A DNA stretch of 64,000 nucleotides, from positions 33,985,027 to 34,049,026 of the forward strand of contig OX326959.1 of assembly GCA_946800325.1 (NCBI GenBank), given 5' to 3'. Below are positions 39,161 through 53,313 of the stretch, in pieces. The stretch is from Luzula sylvatica (lineage: Eukaryota > Streptophyta > Magnoliopsida > Poales > Juncaceae). The translations under genes and the position numbers were made by a program. A model generated the notes under the pieces. It saw nothing but the letters and a program-made list of their open reading frames with translations. It was not told the DNA's origin and did not search any database. Every line of letters starts with the position of its first letter. The stretch's first letter is position 1.

Positions 39161-42100
39161 GTAAAAAGATTGCTATTAATTGAAAAGAAAACTTTCTTAG
39201 TGTTTGTACAATTTGGTGAAAAGTTATGTAGTAAAAGATACCATACAAATGATCTAAAAACACGTTATTTGAACTCCTAAAAGCGTTGAAAGTTTGTTTT
39301 GAATCGAAAAACAAACTTTCTTAGTGTTTGTGAAATTTGGTGAAAAGTTATGTAGTAAAAGATACGATACAAATGATCTAGAAACACGTTATTTGAACTC
39401 TTCAAAGTGTTAAAATCTTGTTTTGAATCGAAAAACAAACTTTCTTAGTGTTTTTGAAATTTGGTGAAAAGTTATGTACTAAAAGATACGATACAAATGA
39501 TCTAAAACCATGTTATTTGAACTCCTCAAAGCGTTAAAATCTTGTTTTGAATCGAAAAACAAACTTTCTTAGTGTTTGTGAAATTTGGTGAAAAGTCATG
39601 TACTATAAGATACGATACAAATGATCTAAAAACATGTTATTTGAACTCCTCAAAGCGTTGAAATCTTGTTTTGAATCGAAAAACAAACTTTCTTAGTGTT
39701 TCTGAAATTTGGTGAAAAGTTATGTACTAAAAGATACGATACAAATGATCTAAAAACATGTTATTTGAACTCCTCAAAGTCTGAAAATCTTGTTTTGAAT
39801 CGAAAAACAAACTTTCTTAGTGTTTGCGAAATTTGGTGAAAAGTTATGTACTAAAAGATACGATACAAATGTTCTAAAACCACGTTATTTGAACTCCTCA
39901 AAGCGTTAAAATCTGGTTTTGAAATAGAGACACAAACTTTCTTAGTGTTTGTGAAATTTGGTGAAAAGTTATGTACTAAAAGATAAGATACAAATGATCT
40001 AAAAACATGTTATTTGAACTCCTCAAAGCGTTAAAATCTTGTTTTGAATCGAAAAACAAACTATCTTAGTGTTTGTGAAATTTGGTGAAAAGTTATGTAC
40101 TAAAATATACGATACAAATGATCTAAAAACATGTTATTTGAACTCCTCAAAGTGTTAAAATCTTGTTTTGAATCGAAAAACAAACTTTCTTAGTGTTTGC
40201 GAAATTTGGTGAAAAGTTATGTACTAAAAGATACGATACAAATGATATAAAAACACGTTATTTGAACTCCTCAAAGCGTTAAAATCTGGTTTTGAAATAG
40301 AAACACAAACTTTCTTAGTGTTTCTGAAATTTGGTGAAAAGTTATGTAGTAAAAGATACGATACAAATGATCTAAAAACACGTTATTTGAACTCCTCAAA
40401 GCGTTAAAATCTTGTTTTGATTCGAAAAACAAACTTTCTTAGTGTTTCTGAAATTTGGTGAAAAGTTATGTACTAAAAGATACGATACAAATGATCTAAA
40501 ACCATGTTATTTGAACTCCTCAAAGTGTTAAAATCTTGTTTTGAATCGAAAAACAAACTTTCTTAGTGTTTGCGAAATTTGGTGAAAAGTTATGTAATAA
40601 AAGATACGATACAAATGATCTAAAACCACGTTATTTGAACTCCTCAAAGCATTAAAATCTGGTTTTGAAATAGAAACACAAACTTTCTTAGTGTTTGTGA
40701 AATTCGGTGAAAAGTTATGTAGTAAAAGATACGATACAAATGATCTAAAAACATGTTATTTGAACTCCTCAAAGCGTTAATATCTTGTTTTGAATCGAAA
40801 AACAATCTTTCTTAGTGTTTGTGAAATTCGGTGAAAAGTTATGTAGTAAAAGATATGATACAAGTGATCTAAAAACACGTTATTTGAACTCCTCAAAGCG
40901 TTGAAAGTTTGTTTTGAATCGAAAAATAAACTTTCTTAGTGTTTGTGAAATTTGGTGAAAAGTTATGTAGTAAAAGATACGATACAAATGATCTAGAAAC
41001 ACGTTATTTGAACTCCTCAAAGCGTTAAAATCTTGTTTTGAATCGAAAAACAAACTTTCTTAGTGTTTGTGAAATTTGGTGAAAAGTCATGTACTATATG
41101 ATACGATACAAATGATCTAAAAACATGTTATTTGAACTCCTCAAAGCGTTGAAATCTTGTTTTGAATCGAAAAACAAACTTTCTTAGTGTTTCTGAAATT
41201 TGGTGAAAAGTTATGTACCAAAAGATACGATACAAATGATCTAAAAACATGTTATTTGAACTTCTCAAAGTCTTAAAATCTTGTTTTGAATCGAAAAACA
41301 AACTTTCTTAGTGTTTGCGAAATTTGTTGAAAAGTTATGTACTAAAAGATACGATACAAATGATCTGAAAACACGTTATTTGAACTCCTCAAAGCGTTAA
41401 AATCTTGTTTTGAATCGAAAAACAAACTTTCTTAGTGTTTCTGAAATTTGGTGAAAAGTTATGTACTAAAAGATACGATACAAATGATCTAAAAACATAT
41501 TATTTGAACTCCTCAAAGTGTTAAAATCTTGTTTTCAATCGAAAAACAAACTTTCTTAGTGTTTGCGAAATTTGGTGAAAAGTTATGTACTAAAAGATAC
41601 GATACACATGATCTAAAAACATGTTATTTGAACTCCTCAAAGTGTTAAAATCTTGTTTTGAATCGAAAAACAAAATTTCTTAGTGTTTGCGAAATTTGGT
41701 GAAAAGTTATGTACTAAAAGATACGATACAAATGTTCTAAAACCACGTTATTTGAACTCCTCAAAGCATTAAAATCTGGTTTTGAAATAGAGACACAAAC
41801 TTTCTTAGTGTTTGTGAAATTTGGTGAAAAGTTATGTACTAAAACATACGATACAAATGATCTAAAAACATGTTATTTGAACTCCTCAAAGCGTTAAAAT
41901 CTTGTTTTTATTCGAAAAACAAACTTTCTTAGTGTTTCTGAAATTTGGTGAAAAGTTATGTACTAAAAGATACGATACAAATGATCTAAAAACATGTTAT
42001 TTGAACTCCTCAAAGTGTTAAAATCTTGTTTTGAATCGAAAAACAAACTTTCTTAGTGTTTGCGAAATTTGGTGAAAAGTTATGAACTAAAATATACGAT

Positions 42101-42636
42101 ACAAATGATCTAAAACCATGTTATTTGAACTCCTCAAAGCGTTAAAATATTGTTTTGAATCGAAAAACAAACTTTCTTAATGTTTGTGAAATTTGGTCAA
42201 AAGTTATGTACTATAAGATACGATACAAATGATCTAGAAACACGTTATTTGAACTCCTCAAAGCATTAAAATCTTGTTTTGAATCGAAAAACAAACTTTC
42301 TTAGTGTTTTTGAAGTTTGGTGAAAAGTTATGTACTAAAAGATACGATACAAATGATCTAAAACCATGTTATTTGAACTCCTCAAAGTGTTAAAATCTTG
42401 TTTTGTATCGAAAAACAAACTTTCTTAATGTTTGTGAAATTTGGTGAAAAGTTATGTACTATAAGATACGATACAAATGATCTAGAAACACGTTATTTGA
42501 ACTCCTCAAAGCGTTAAAATCTTGTTTTGAATCGAAAAACAAACTTTCTTAGTGTTTTTGAAGTTTGGTGAAAAGTTATGTACTAAAAGATACGATACAA
42601 ATGATCTAAAAACACGTTATTTGAACTCCTCAAAGT
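39161..42636. repeat. HOR-C copy 2 (28 monomers, 3,476 bp)
   Basis: This is a complete unit. Monomers m1 to m28 in order: ataccatac; ctagaaac/ctcttc; ccatg; gtcatg-ctataag; gtctgaaaatc; gttct; gataagatac; aaatatacg; gatataaaa; gattcg; ccatg/gtg; gtaataaaag; gcgttaatatc; gatatgatac; ctagaaac; gtcatg-ctatatg; taccaaaag/gtctt; ctgaaaacacg; acatatt; tacacatg; gttct; acatacg; catg/gtg; gaactaaaat; ctataag; gtatcg; ctataag; seam monomer. Four are 125 bp (m6, m9, m12, m21), giving 28 x 124 + 4. Here m9 still has ttatttgaac, while all later copies of m9 have ttattcgaac. Confidence 0.9.
39288..39320. other. Perfect 13-bp dyad (33 bp) in m1 of each HOR-C unit
   Basis: The m1 monomer reads gaaagtttgtttt, a 7-base spacer gaatcga, then aaaacaaactttc, an exact 13-bp inverted repeat. 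Identical dyads lie at 17563, 36185, 42764, 46240, 49717, 53441, 56918, 60396 and 62629 (33 bp each). The one at 10492 has spacer gaatcaa. In ordinary monomers the stem shrinks to 7 bp (ttgtttt / aaaacaa), and m14-type monomers carry one mismatch (aaataaac). Short dyads are known from centromeric satellites that lack a CENP-B box. A structural role here is inference only. Confidence 0.75.
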
Positions 42637-45600
42637 GTAAAAAGATTGCTATTAATTGAAAAGAAAACTTTCTTAGTGTTTGTACAATTTGGTGAAAAGT
42701 TATGTAGTAAAAGATACCATACAAATGATCTAAAAACACGTTATTTGAACTCCTAAAAGCGTTGAAAGTTTGTTTTGAATCGAAAAACAAACTTTCTTAG
42801 TGTTTGTGAAATTTGGTGAAAAGTTATGTAGTAAAAGATACGATACAAATGATCTAGAAACACGTTATTTGAACTCTTCAAAGTGTTAAAATCTTGTTTT
42901 GAATCGAAAAACAAACTTTCTTAGTGTTTTTGAAATTTGGTGAAAAGTTATGTACTAAAAGATACGATACAAATGATCTAAAACCATGTTATTTGAACTC
43001 CTCAAAGCGTTAAAATCTTGTTTTGAATCGAAAAACAAACTTTCTTAGTGTTTGTGAAATTTGGTGAAAAGTCATGTACTATAAGATACGATACAAATGA
43101 TCTAAAAACATGTTATTTGAACTCCTCAAAGCGTTGAAATCTTGTTTTGAATCGAAAAACAAACTTTCTTAGTGTTTCTGAAATTTGGTGAAAAGTTATG
43201 TACTAAAAGATACGATACAAATGATCTAAAAACATGTTATTTGAACTCCTCAAAGTCTGAAAATCTTGTTTTGAATCGAAAAACAAACTTTCTTAGTGTT
43301 TGCGAAATTTGGTGAAAAGTTATGTACTAAAAGATACGATACAAATGTTCTAAAACCACGTTATTTGAACTCCTCAAAGCGTTAAAATCTGGTTTTGAAA
43401 TAGAGACACAAACTTTCTTAGTGTTTGTGAAATTTGGTGAAAAGTTATGTACTAAAAGATAAGATACAAATGATCTAAAAACATGTTATTTGAACTCCTC
43501 AAAGCGTTAAAATCTTGTTTTGAATCGAAAAACAAACTATCTTAGTGTTTGTGAAATTTGGTGAAAAGTTATGTACTAAAATATACGATACAAATGATCT
43601 AAAAACATGTTATTTGAACTCCTCAAAGTGTTAAAATCTTGTTTTGAATCGAAAAACAAACTTTCTTAGTGTTTGCGAAATTTGGTGAAAAGTTATGTAC
43701 TAAAAGATACGATACAAATGATATAAAAACACGTTATTCGAACTCCTCAAAGCGTTAAAATCTGGTTTTGAAATAGAAACACAAACTTTCTTAGTGTTTC
43801 TGAAATTTGGTGAAAAGTTATGTAGTAAAAGATACGATACAAATGATCTAAAAACACGTTATTTGAACTCCTCAAAGCGTTAAAATCTTGTTTTGATTCG
43901 AAAAACAAACTTTCTTAGTGTTTCTGAAATTTGGTGAAAAGTTATGTACTAAAAGATACGATACAAATGATCTAAAACCATGTTATTTGAACTCCTCAAA
44001 GTGTTAAAATCTTGTTTTGAATCGAAAAACAAACTTTCTTAGTGTTTGCGAAATTTGGTGAAAAGTTATGTAATAAAAGATACGATACAAATGATCTAAA
44101 AACACGTTATTTGAACTCCTCAAAGCATTAAAATCTGGTTTTGAAATAGAAACACAAACTTTCTTAGTGTTTGTGAAATTCGGTGAAAAGTTATGTAGTA
44201 AAAGATACGATACAAATGATCTAAAAACATGTTATTTGAACTCCTCAAAGCGTTAATATCTTGTTTTGAATCGAAAAACAATCTTTCTTAGTGTTTGTGA
44301 AATTCGGTGAAAAGTTATGTAGTAAAAGATATGATACAAGTGATCTAAAAACACGTTATTTGAACTCCTCAAAGCGTTGAAAGTTTGTTTTGAATCGAAA
44401 AATAAACTTTCTTAGTGTTTGTGAAATTTGGTGAAAAGTTATGTAGTAAAAGATACGATACAAATGATCTAGAAACACGTTATTTGAACTCCTCAAAGCG
44501 TTAAAATCTTGTTTTGAATCGAAAAACAAACTTTCTTAGTGTTTGTGAAATTTGGTGAAAAGTCATGTACTATATGATACGATACAAATGATCTAAAAAC
44601 ATGTTATTTGAACTCCTCAAAGCGTTGAAATCTTGTTTTGAATCGAAAAACAAACTTTCTTAGTGTTTCTGAAATTTGGTGAAAAGTTATGTACCAAAAG
44701 ATACGATACAAATGATCTAAAAACATGTTATTTGAACTTCTCAAAGTCTTAAAATCTTGTTTTGAATCGAAAAACAAACTTTCTTAGTGTTTGCGAAATT
44801 TGTTGAAAAGTTATGTACTAAAAGATACGATACAAATGATCTGAAAACACGTTATTTGAACTCCTCAAAGCGTTAAAATCTTGTTTTGAATCGAAAAACA
44901 AACTTTCTTAGTGTTTCTGAAATTTGGTGAAAAGTTATGTACTAAAAGATACGATACAAATGATCTAAAAACATATTATTTGAACTCCTCAAAGTGTTAA
45001 AATCTTGTTTTGAATCGAAAAACAAACTTTCTTAGTGTTTGCGAAATTTGGTGAAAAGTTATGTACTAAAAGATACGATACACATGATCTAAAAACATGT
45101 TATTTGAACTCCTCAAAGTGTTAAAATCTTGTTTTGAATCGAAAAACAAAATTTCTTAGTGTTTGCGAAATTTGGTGAAAAGTTATGTACTAAAAGATAC
45201 GATACAAATGTTCTAAAACCACGTTATTTGAACTCCTCAAAGCATTAAAATCTGGTTTTGAAATAGAGACACAAACTTTCTTAGTGTTTGTGAAATTTGG
45301 TGAAAAGTTATGTACTAAAACATACGATACAAATGATCTAAAAACATGTTATTTGAACTCCTCAAAGCGTTAAAATCTTGTTTTTATTCGAAAAACAAAC
45401 TTTCTTAGTGTTTCTGAAATTTGGTGAAAAGTTATGTACTAAAAGATACGATACAAATGATCTAAAAACATGTTATTTGAACTCCTCAAAGTGTTAAAAT
45501 CTTGTTTTGAATCGAAAAACAAACTTTCTTAGTGTTTGCGAAATTTGGTGAAAAGTTATGAACTAAAATATACGATACAAATGATCTAAAACCATGTTAT

Positions 45601-46112
45601 TTGAACTCCTCAAAGCGTTAAAATATTGTTTTGAATCGAAAAACAAACTTTCTTAATGTTTGTGAAATTTGGTGAAAAGTTATGTACTATAAGATACGAT
45701 ACAAATGATCTAGAAACACGTTATTTGAACTCCTCAAAGCATTAAAATCTTGTTTTGAATCGAAAAACAAACTTTCTTAGTGTTTTTGAAGTTTGGTGAA
45801 AAGTTATGTACTAAAAGATACGATACAAATGATCTAAAACCATGTTATTTGAACTCCTCAAAGTGTTAAAATCTTGTTTTGTATCGAAAAACAAACTTTC
45901 TTAATGTTTGTGAAATTTGGTGAAAAGTTATGTACTATAAGATACGATACAAATGATCTAGAAACACGTTATTTGAACTCCTCAAAGCGTTAAAATCTTG
46001 TTTTGAATCGAAAAACAAACTTTCTTAGTGTTTTTGAAGTTTGGTGAAAAGTTATGTACTAAAAGATACGATACAAATGATCTAAAAACACGTTATTTGA
46101 ACTCCTCAAAGC
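42637..46112. repeat. HOR-C copy 3 (28 monomers, 3,476 bp)
   Basis: Same order and length as copy 2. Monomer starts counted by aaaag are 42695 (m1), 43067 (m4), 43440 (m7), 44186 (m13), 44558 (m16), 45303 (m22), 46047 (m28). Private change: the left seam reads gtgtaaaaag instead of gcgtaaaaag (about 42635). From this copy on, m9 has ttattcgaac. The core is 44558-46046. Confidence 0.91.
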
Positions 46113-49100
46113 GTAAAAAGATTGCTATTAATTGAAAAGAAAACTTTCTTAGTGTTTGTACAATTTGGTGAAAAGTTATGTAGTAAAAGATACCATACAA
46201 ATGATCTAAAAACACGTTATTTGAACTCCTAAAAGCGTTGAAAGTTTGTTTTGAATCGAAAAACAAACTTTCTTAGTGTTTGTGAAATTTGGTGAAAAGT
46301 TATGTAGTAAAAGATACGATACAAATGATCTAGAAACACGTTATTTGAACTCTTCAAAGTGTTAAAATCTTGTTTTGAATCGAAAAACAAACTTTCTTAT
46401 TGTTTTTGAAATTTGGTGAAAAGTTATGTACTAAAAGATACGATACAAATGATCTAAAAACATGTTATTTGAACTCCTCAAAGCGTTAAAATCTTGTTTT
46501 GAATCGAAAAACAAACTTTCTTAGTGTTTGTGAAATTTGGTGAAAAGTCATGTACTATAAGATACGATACAAATGATCTAAAAACATGTTATTTGAACTC
46601 CTCAAAGCGTTGAAATCTTGTTTTGAATCGAAAAACAAACTTTCTTAGTGTTTCTGAAATTTGGTGAAAAGTTATGTACTAAAAGATACGATACAAATGA
46701 TCTAAAAACATGTTATTTGAACTCCTCAAAGTCTGAAAATCTTGTTTTGAATCGAAAAACAAACTTTCTTAGTGTTTGCGAAATTTGGTGAAAAGTTATG
46801 TACTAAAAGATACGATACAAATGTTCTAAAACCACGTTATTTGAACTCCTCAAAGCGTTAAAATCTGGTTTTGAAATAGAGACACAAACTTTCTTAGTGT
46901 TTGTGAAATTTGGTGAAAAGTTATGTACTAAAAGATAAGATACAAATGATCTAAAAACATGTTATTTGAACTCCTCAAAGCGTTAAAATCTTGTTTTGAA
47001 TCGAAAAACAAACTATCTTAGTGTTTGTGAAATTTGGTGAAAAGTTATGTACTAAAATATACGATACAAATGATCTAAAAACATGTTATTTGAACTCCTC
47101 AAAGTGTTAAAATCTTGTTTTGAATCGAAAAACAAACTTTCTTAGTGTTTGCGAAATTTGGTGAAAAGTTATGTACTAAAAGATACGATACAAATGATAT
47201 AAAAACACGTTATTCGAACTCCTCAAAGCGTTAAAATCTGGTTTTGAAATAGAAACACAAACTTTCTTAGTGTTTCTGAAATTTGGTGAAAAGTTATGTA
47301 GTAAAAGATACGATACAAATGATCTAAAAACACGTTATTTGAACTCCTCAAAGCGTTAAAATCTTGTTTTGATTCGAAAAACAAACTTTCTTAGTGTTTC
47401 TGAAATTTGGTGAAAAGTTATGTACTAAAAGATACGATACAAATGATCTAAAACCATGTTATTTGAACTCCTCAAAGTGTTAAAATCTTGTTTTGAATCG
47501 AAAAACAAACTTTCTTAGTGTTTGCGAAATTTGGTGAAAAGTTATGTAATAAAAGATACGATACAAATGATCTAAAAACACGTTATTTGAACTCCTCAAA
47601 GCATTAAAATCTGGTTTTGAAATAGAAACACAAACTTTCTTAGTGTTTGTGAAATTCGGTGAAAAGTTATGTAGTAAAAGATACGATACAAATGATCTAA
47701 AAACATGTTATTTCAACTCCTCAAAGCGTTAATATCTTGTTTTGAATCGAAAAACAATCTTTCTTAGTGTTTGTGAAATTCGGTGAAAAGTTATGTAGTA
47801 AAAGATATGATACAAGTGATCTAAAAACACGTTATTTGAACTCCTCAAAGCGTTGAAAGTTTGTTTTGAATCGAAAAATAAACTTTCTTAGTGTTTGTGA
47901 AATTTGGTGAAAAGTTATGTAGTAAAAGATACGATACAAATGATCTAGAAACACGTTATTTGAACTCCTCAAAGCGTTAAAATCTTGTTTTGAATCGAAA
48001 AACAAACTTTCTTAGTGTTTGTGAAATTTGGTGAAAAGTCATGTACTATATGATACGATACAAATGATCTAAAAACATGTTATTTGAACTCCTCAAAGCG
48101 TTGAAATCTTGTTTTGAATCGAAAAACAAACTTTCTTAGTGTTTCTGAAATTTGGTGAAAAGTTATGTACCAAAAGATACGATACAAATGATCTAAAAAC
48201 ATGTTATTTGAACTTCTCAAAGTCTTAAAATCTTGTTTTGAATCGAAAAACAAACTTTCTTAGTGTTTGCGAAATTTGTTGAAAAGTTATGTACTAAAAG
48301 ATACGATACAAATGATCTGAAAACACGTTATTTGAACTCCTCAAAGCGTTAAAATCTTGTTTTGAATCGAAAAACAAACTTTCTTAGTGTTTCTGAAATT
48401 TGGTGAAAAGTTATGTACTAAAAGATACGATACAAATGATCTAAAAACATATTATTTGAACTCCTCAAAGTGTTAAAATCTTGTTTTGAATCGAAAAACA
48501 AACTTTCTTAGTGTTTGCGAAATTTGGTGAAAAGTTATGTACTAAAAGATGCAGATACACATGATCTAAAAACATGTTATTTGAACTCCTCAAAGTGTTA
48601 AAATCTTGTTTTGAATCGAAAAACAAAATTTCTTAGTGTTTGCGAAATTTGGTGAAAAGTTATGTACTAAAAGATACGATACAAATGTTCTAAAACCACG
48701 TTATTTGAACTCATCAAAGCATTAAAATCTGGTTTTGAAATAGAGACACAAACTTTCTTAGTGTTTGTGAAATTTGGTGAAAAGTTATGTACTAAAACAT
48801 ACGATACAAATGATCTAAAAACATGTTATTTGAACTCCTCAAAGCGTTAAAATCTTGTTTTTATTCGAAAAACAAACTTTCTTAGTGTTTCTGAAATTTG
48901 GTGAAAAGTTATGTACTAAAAGATACGATACAAATGATCTAAAAACATGTTATTTGAACTCCTCAAAGTGTTAAAATCTTGCTTTGAATCGAAAAACAAA
49001 CTTTCTTAGTGTTTGCGAAATTTGGTGAAAAGTTATGAACTAAAATATACGATACAAATGATCTAAAACCATGTTATTTGAACTCCTCAAAGCGTTAAAA

Positions 49101-49589
49101 TATTGTTTTGAATCGAAAAACAAACTTTCTTAATGTTTGTGAAATTTGGTGAAAAGTTATGTACTATAAGATACGATACAAATGATCTAGAAACACGTTA
49201 TTTGAACTCCTCAAAGCATTAAAATCTTGTTTTGAATCGAAAAACAAACTTTCTTAGTGTTTTTGAAGTTTGGTGAAAAGTTATGTACTAAAAGATACGA
49301 TACAAATGATCTAAAACCATGTTATTTGAACTCCTCAAAGTGTTAAAATCTTGTTTTGTATCGAAAAATAAACTTTCTTAATGTTTGTGAAATTTGGTGA
49401 AAAGTTATGTACTATAAGATACGATACAAATGATCTAGAAACACGTTATTTGAACTCCTCAAAGCGTTAAAATCTTGTTTTGAATCGAAAAACAAACTTT
49501 CTTAGTATTTTTGAAGTTTGGTGAAAAGTTATGTACTAAAAGATACGATACAAATGATCTAAAAACACGTTATTTGAACTCCTCAAAGC
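46113..49589. repeat. HOR-C copy 4 (28 monomers, 3,477 bp)
   Basis: One base longer than copy 3 because m20 reads gatgcagatacac (48548) in place of gatacgatacac. It shares four diagnostic variants with copies 6 and 7 but not 5, 8 or 9: ttcttattg in m2, ttatttcaactcc in m13 (about 47711), gatgcag in m20 and ctcatcaaagcatt in m21. Its last monomers carry cgaaaaataaac (m26) and ttagtattttt (m27), variants shared with copy 7. Confidence 0.9.
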
Positions 49590-52500
49590 GTAAAAAGATT
49601 GCTATTAATTGAAAAGAAAACTTTCTTAGTGTTTGTACAATTTGGTGAAAAGTTATGTAGTAAAAGATACCATACAAATGATCTAAAAACACGTTATTTG
49701 AACTCCTAAAAGCGTTGAAAGTTTGTTTTGAATCGAAAAACAAACTTTCTTAGTGTTTGTGAAATTTGGTGAAAAGTTATGTAGTAAAAGATACGATACA
49801 AATGATCTAGAAACACGTTATTTGAACTCTTCAAAGTGTTAAAATCTTGTTTTGAATCGAAAAACAAACTTTCTTAGTGTTTTTGAAGTTTGGTGAAAAG
49901 TTATGTACTAAAAGATACGATACAAATGATCTAAAAACATGTTATTTGAACTCCTCAAAGCGTTAAAATCTTGTTTTGAATCGAAAAACAATCTTTCTTA
50001 GTGTTTGTGAAATTCGGTGAAAAGTTATGTAGTAAAAGATATGATACAAGTGATCTAAAAACACGTTATTTGAACTCCTCAAAGCGTTGAAAGTTTGTTT
50101 TGAATCGAAAAATAAACTTTCTTAGTGTTTGTGAAATTTGGTGAAAAGTTATGTAGTAAAAGATACGATACAAATGATCTAGAAACACGTTATTTGAACT
50201 CCTCAAAGCGTTAAAATCTTGTTTTGAATCGAAAAACAAACTTTCTTAGTGTTTGTGAAATTTGGTGAAAAGTCATGTACTATATGATACGATACAAATG
50301 ATCTAAAAACATGTTATTTGAACTCCTCAAAGCGTTGAAATCTTGTTTTGAATCGAAAAACAAACTTTCTTAGTGTTTCTGAAATTTGGTGAAAAGTTAT
50401 GTACTAAAAGATACGATACAAATGATCTAAAAACATGTTATTTGAACTCCTCAAAGTCTGAAAATCTTGTTTTGAATCGAAAAACAAACTTTCTTAGTGT
50501 TTGCGAAATTTGGTGAAAAGTTATGTACTAAAAGATACGATACAAATGTTCTAAAACCACGTTATTTGAACTCCTCAAAGCGTTAAAATCTGGTTTTGAA
50601 ATAGAGACACAAACTTTCTTAGTGTTTGTGAAATTTGGTGAAAAGTTATGTACTAAAAGATAAGATACAAATGATCTAAAAACATGTTATTTGAACTCCT
50701 CAAAGCGTTAAAATCTTGTTTTTAATCGAAAAACAAACTATCTTAGTGTTTGTGAAATTTGGTGAAAAGTTATGTACTAAAATATACGATACAAATGATC
50801 TAAAAACATGTTATTTGAACTCCTCAAAGTGTTAAAATCTTGTTTTGAATCGAAAAACAAACTTTCTTAGTGTTTGCGAAATTTGGTGAAAAGTTATGTA
50901 CTAAATGATACGATACAAATGATATAAAAACACGTTATTCGAACTCCTCAAAGCGTTAAAATCTGGTTTTGAAATAGAAACACAAACTTTCTTAGTGTTT
51001 CTGAAATTTGGTGAAAAGTTATGTAGTAAAAGATACGATACAAATGATCTAAAAACACGTTATTTGAACTCCTCAAAGCGTTAAAATCTTGTTTTGATTC
51101 GAAAAACAAACTTTCTTAGTGTTTCTGAAATTTGGTGAAAAGTTATGTACTAAAAGATACGATACAAATGATCTAAAACCATGTTATTTGAACTCCTCAA
51201 AGTGTTAAAATCTTGTTTTGAATCGAAAAACAAACTTTCTTAGTGTTTGCGAAATTTGGTGAAAAGTTATGTAATAAAAGATACGATACAAATGATCTAA
51301 AAACACGTTATTTGAACTCCTCAAAGCATTAAAATCTGGTTTTGAAATAGAAACACAAACTTTCTTAGTGTTTGTGAAATTCGGTGAAAAGTTATGTAGT
51401 AAAAGATACGATACAAATGATCTAAAAACATGTTATTTGAACTCCTCAAAGCGTTAATATCTTGTTTTGAATCGAAAAACAATCTTTCTTAGTGTTTGTG
51501 AAATTCGGTGAAAAGTTATGTAGTAAAAGATATGATACAAGTGATCTAAAAACACGTTATTTGAACTCCTCAAAGCGTTGAAAGTTTGTTTTGAATCGAA
51601 AAATAAACTTTCTTAGTGTTTGTGAAATTTGGTGAAAAGTTATGTAGTAAAAGATACGATACAAATGATCTAGAAACACGTTATTTGAACTCCTCAAAGC
51701 GTTAAAATCTTGTTTTGAATCGAAAAACAAACTTTCTTAGTGTTTGTGAAATTTGGTGAAAAGTCATGTACTATATGATACGATACAAATGATCTAAAAA
51801 CATGTTATTTGAACTCCTCAAAGCGTTGAAATCTTGTTTTGAATCGAAAAACAAACTTTCTTAGTGTTTCTGAAATTTGGTGAAAAGTTATGTACCAAAA
51901 GATACGATACAAATGATCTAAAAACATGTTATTTGAACTTCTCAAAGTCTTAAAATCTTGTTTTGAATCGAAAAACAAACTTTCTTAGTGTTTGCGAAAT
52001 TTGTTGAAAAGTTATGTACTAAAAGATACGATACAAATGATCTGAAAACACGTTATTTGAACTCCTCAAAGCGTTAAAATCTTGTTTTGAATCGAAAAAC
52101 AAACTTTCTTAGTGTTTCTGAAATTTGGTGAAAAGTTATGTACTAAAAGATACGATACAAATGATCTAAAAACATATTATTTGAACTCCTCAAAGTGTTA
52201 AAATCTTGTTTTGAATCGAAAAACAAACTTTCTTAGTGTTTGCGAAATTTGGTGAAAAGTTATGTACTAAAAGATACGATACACATGATCTAAAAACATG
52301 TTATTTGAACTCCTCAAAGTGTTAAAATCTTGTTTTGAATCGAAAAACAAAATTTCTTAGTGTTTGCGAAATTTGGTGAAAAGTTATGTACTAAAAGATA
52401 CGATACAAATGTTCTAAAACCACGTTATTTGAACTCCTCAAAGCATTAAAATCTGGTTTTGAAATAGAGACACAAACTTTCTTAGTGTTTGTGAAATTTG

Positions 52501-53313
52501 GTGAAAAGTTATGTACTAAAACATACGATACAAATGATCTAAAAACATGTTATTTGAACTCCTCAAAGCGTTAAAATCTTGTTTTTATTCGAAAAACAAA
52601 CTTTCTTAGTGTTTCTGAAATTTGGTGAAAAGTTATGTACTAAAAGATACGATACAAATGATCTAAAAACATGTTATTTGAACTCCTCAAAGTGTTAAAA
52701 TCTTGTTTTGAATCGAAAAACAAACTTTCTTAGTGTTTGCGAAATTTGGTGAAAAGTTATGAACTAAAATATACGATACAAATGATCTAAAACCATGTTA
52801 TTTGAACTCCTCAAAGCGTTAAAATATTGTTTTGAATCGAAAAACAAACTTTCTTAATGTTTGTGAAATTTGGTGAAAAGTTATGTACTATAAGATACGA
52901 TACAAATGATCTAGAAACACGTTATTTGAACTCCTCAAAGCATTAAAATCTTGTTTTGAATCGAAAAACAAACTTTCTTAGTGTTTTTGAAGTTTGGTGA
53001 AAAGTTATGTACTAAAAGATACGATACAAATGATCTAAAACCATGTTATTTGAACTCCTCAAAGTGTTAAAATCTTGTTTTGTATCGAAAAACAAACTTT
53101 CTTAATGTTTGTGAAATTTGGTGAAAAGTTATGTACTATAAGATACGATACAAATGATCTAGAAACACGTTATTTGAACTCCTCAAAGCGTTAAAATCTT
53201 GTTTTGAATCGAAAAACAAACTTTCTTAGTGTTTTTGAAGTTTGGTGAAAAGTTATGTACTAAAAGATACGATACAAATGATCTAAAAACACGTTATTTG
53301 AACTCCTCAAAGC
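49590..53313. repeat. HOR-C copy 5, rearranged (30 monomers, 3,724 bp)
   Basis: Order is m1, m2, an m3/m13 hybrid (junction about 49925-49990), m14, m15, an m16/m4 hybrid (about 50266-50390), then m5 to m28 in full. The counts add up: 30 x 124 + 4. The m16 and m4 monomers differ mainly by tatatg against tataag, so the second jump is between near-identical monomers. Private changes are gtttttaatcg (about 50719) and ctaaatgatacg (about 50901). The complete core is 51759-53247. Confidence 0.9.
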
